A stretch of DNA of 8,355 bases, taken from assembly GCA_022707945.1 (NCBI GenBank), contig JAKIZQ010000045.1, positions 1 to 8,355 of the forward strand, read 5' to 3'. Source of the stretch: Bdellovibrionales bacterium (GTDB taxonomy: Bacteria; Bdellovibrionota; JAFGOL01). This document shows, piece by piece, positions 6,904-8,355 of the stretch. The stretch's first letter is position 1. Every line of letters starts with the position of its first letter. The position numbers and the translations under genes are program-made. The notes under the pieces are model-generated. The model worked only from the letters and a program-made list of their open reading frames with translations, was not told where the DNA came from and did no database searches.

Positions 6904-7625
6904 TTGTATTCTTTGTGCATTATTTTAAGAACATGATCTTTTAGTTCATCAGCGTTATTAAAGTTCTTAGGATCTATAGGCTCTAACACTCTTATTTCTG
7001 CTCTAACACTCCATGAATACATTGATTGCTTTATTAGCTCAACAATAAAGTTCCCTTTAACTTTTGGAACTACAGCCTCTCTTGGAGTATATTTAAGCAT
7101 TACCGGTATCATTGGTTTCTTAGTAATGAACGAAATATGGAATGCACCACCCTTAAAACTTTTCATGTGATCGTAAGAACGAGTCCCCTCTGGGAACATT
7201 ATCAATGAATTACCTGTGATAAATATTTTTTCTGCGGACCTTGATATAGAACGCAAGGCAGAAACACCTTTTTCTCTATCTATAAAAACAGTCCTAACGA
7301 ACTTTGCTCCAAGACCTATTACAGGCCATTTAAGTACTTCTGCTTTGCTTACGAAAAAACCTCTTAGTTCTGAACCAAGTATTATAATATCCCAAAAACT
7401 AGAATGAGGAGCAACGTATATACCAACTGACTTTTTCTTCTTAATACCAGAACGGACTCTTTTTATCCCATAGATAACAGTACAACTCCTGCCCCACAGG
7501 TACATAAGATAATAGTCAACATTCCAAGCAAGATATCTTGTCCAAAAGCAAAGGCCAGCAAGCACGCTAAAGAACAGCGTGCATAAAAATAAAAATATAA
7601 ATCTTATAAATCCAAAAATCCTCAT
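6900..7625 (-). CDS. plsC: 1-acyl-sn-glycerol-3-phosphate acyltransferase (PlsC family)
   Basis: A 241-residue membrane-bound acyltransferase that probably adds the second acyl chain to lysophosphatidic acid, forming phosphatidic acid for phospholipid synthesis. An N-terminal hydrophobic segment (about 5-27) anchors it. The four family blocks are present in order: block I PHSSFWD (73-79, catalytic H74 and D79; the usual Asn before His is Pro here), block II VFIDRE (114-119, R118), block III FPEGTRS (144-150, E146) and block IV IPVML (173-177). Length is normal for the family. Its ATG overlaps the efp stop as ATGA, so it is probably translationally coupled to efp. The substrate (lysophosphatidate versus another acyl acceptor such as an ornithine lipid or glycolipid) cannot be decided from sequence. 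Its stop and the ccdA stop share TTAA, leaving no room for a terminator between the convergent genes. Confidence 0.92.
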   Translation of the reverse strand: MRIFGFIRFIFLFLCTLFFSVLAGLCFWTRYLAWNVDYYLMYLWGRSCTVIYGIKRVRSGIKKKKSVGIYVAPHSSFWDIIILGSELRGFFVSKAEVLKWPVIGLGAKFVRTVFIDREKGVSALRSISRSAEKIFITGNSLIMFPEGTRSYDHMKSFKGGAFHISFITKKPMIPVMLKYTPREAVVPKVKGNFIVELIKQSMYSWSVRAEIRVLEPIDPKNFNNADELKDHVLKIMHKEYN

Positions 7626-8206
7626 TGATTGTCGTATTTATCTGCTCTTTCAACATATTCCATTGTTTCTGTATTAATACGTATCAATTCATCTACAGAA
7701 AGATAGCCAGGAACTATTATCCTTAGTCCAGTCTCTAGAACTGCTGGTTTTGTTTGGCCAGAAGCAGTCGCCCTTTTAACAAAAGGTTCTGTTTCTACTA
7801 TCTTTAATACTACTGTAAGAGGAAATTCTATACCTACAGGTTCAGAATTATAGAAATCTATCTTAACCTTTGTGTTTGGTAACAGAAAACCTGTTCCTTC
7901 ACCAATTACATCTTCATTAAGCACTATCTGTTCAAAAGTGCTGGTATTCATGAACACATAACCAGTACCATCGTGGTACAGATATTCCATCTCGACATTG
8001 TCAAGTTCGGCTTTCTCTACTTTTTCATCAGAAAGAAACCTTTTATCGACTAAGTTTCCATTCTTTACACTTCTTAATTTAGTCTGCATACAGGCATTAC
8101 CCTTACCCGGAGTTCTATGTTCAACTGAATGAACCCTGTAAAGTTCTCCGTCCATTATTATAAGATTACCTGTCCTTAATTTTGTTACCCTTAACATTTC
8201 TGCCAT
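7622..8206 (-). CDS. efp: Translation elongation factor P
   Basis: A 194-residue protein, close to the usual 185-190. EF-P binds near the ribosomal E site and rescues ribosomes stalled on polyproline stretches. The N-terminal KOW-like domain carries the functional loop RTPGKGNA (31-38); K35 corresponds to E. coli K34, the residue that is modified (beta-lysylation or other) in many bacteria, and both loop glycines and P33 are present. Two OB domains follow (about 68-130 and 134-187), the last ending in the family signature LETGLRIIVPGYLSVDELIRINTETMEY, slightly divergent from the usual VPLFIxxGDxIxI. No modification enzyme is in the window. The start at 8206 is supported by GAGGAAA eight bases or so upstream, inside the end of the preceding gene. 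It lies between an unidentified gene and plsC in one minus-strand unit. Confidence 0.97.
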   Translation of the reverse strand: MAEMLRVTKLRTGNLIIMDGELYRVHSVEHRTPGKGNACMQTKLRSVKNGNLVDKRFLSDEKVEKAELDNVEMEYLYHDGTGYVFMNTSTFEQIVLNEDVIGEGTGFLLPNTKVKIDFYNSEPVGIEFPLTVVLKIVETEPFVKRATASGQTKPAVLETGLRIIVPGYLSVDELIRINTETMEYVERADKYDNQ

Positions 8207-8355
8207 TTATTTTTCCTCCTCGTTTGTATCGTCATCCATATCAAGATCAAAACCTGCTTCTTTTAATATACGATCTGCCTCTTTTTCAAGCTTTTTATTC
8301 AAAACCTGTGCCTTTGCATAAAATTTTACGCCATCCAAAGAATATTCCTTCCAGT
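8207..8355 (-). CDS. Unidentified protein, C-terminal 49 residues, acidic tail (start outside the window)
   Basis: On the minus strand an open frame enters at the right edge and ends with TAA at 8209-8207, directly abutting the efp ATG. The visible part begins WKEYSLDGVKFYAKAQVL, passes through a Lys/Glu-rich helical stretch (NKKLKEKEADRILKEAGF) and ends in an acidic tail (DLDMDDDTNEEEK). The efp ribosome binding site GAGGAAA is formed by its last Glu and Lys codons, which supports this reading frame and suggests coupling. I do not recognise the family. It does not resemble the small exonuclease VII subunit or AccB, which are common efp neighbours in other bacteria. Confidence 0.75.
   Translation of the reverse strand, partial: WKEYSLDGVKFYAKAQVLNKKLEKEADRILKEAGFDLDMDDDTNEEEK

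Noticed and set aside
8207..8355. Exonuclease VII small subunit or AccB upstream of efp
   Set aside because: The visible C terminus lacks the XseB pattern and the biotin motif of AccB.

Overview
The window is AT-rich bacterial chromosome with tightly packed genes on both strands. The organism appears to be a diderm: there is an outer-membrane secretin, a lipoprotein with an outer-membrane-type lipobox and a likely C-terminal beta-barrel, and a periplasmic CcdA-thioredoxin fusion. Heavy use of AGA/AGG (Arg) and ATA (Ile) codons fits a low-GC lineage. I cannot name the phylum with confidence. Nothing points to a phage, plasmid or transposon.

Left part (1-2131): the 3' part of a tRNA-Arg(ACG) is cut by the window edge. 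A good sigma70-type promoter follows and drives an exported TPR protein with a transglutaminase-like N-terminal domain. Its 3' end overlaps by 106 bp the 3' end of a convergent SAM-dependent methyltransferase with an N-terminal zinc ribbon. Behind the methyltransferase lies a GC-richer spacer with a perfect 7-bp inverted repeat, then a complete tRNA-Ser(GCT) with its own near-consensus promoter.

Centre (2195-5804, minus strand, read right to left): a three-gene unit of a CpaC/RcpA-like secretin, a CpaF/TadA-like secretion ATPase whose start codon overlaps the secretin stop, and a FecR-domain lipoprotein with a predicted beta-barrel tail. This looks like part of a Tad/type IVc pilus or related secretion machine. 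Pilin, TadB/TadC platform, TadZ and prepilin peptidase are not in the window. The lipoprotein is the least familiar member and the most interesting.

Right part (5805-8355): a divergent intergenic region precedes a plus-strand ccdA-thioredoxin fusion, which moves reductant to the periplasm. Its stop codon shares the palindrome TTAA with the stop of a convergent plsC-type acyltransferase. That gene is the last of a minus-strand unit: an unidentified gene with an acidic tail (cut by the window edge), efp (elongation factor P), then plsC. The unidentified gene abuts efp, and efp overlaps plsC by ATGA, so the unit is probably translationally coupled.

No stretch of more than 300 bases lacks a gene. 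I found no CRISPR array, insertion sequence, riboswitch or convincing intrinsic terminator.
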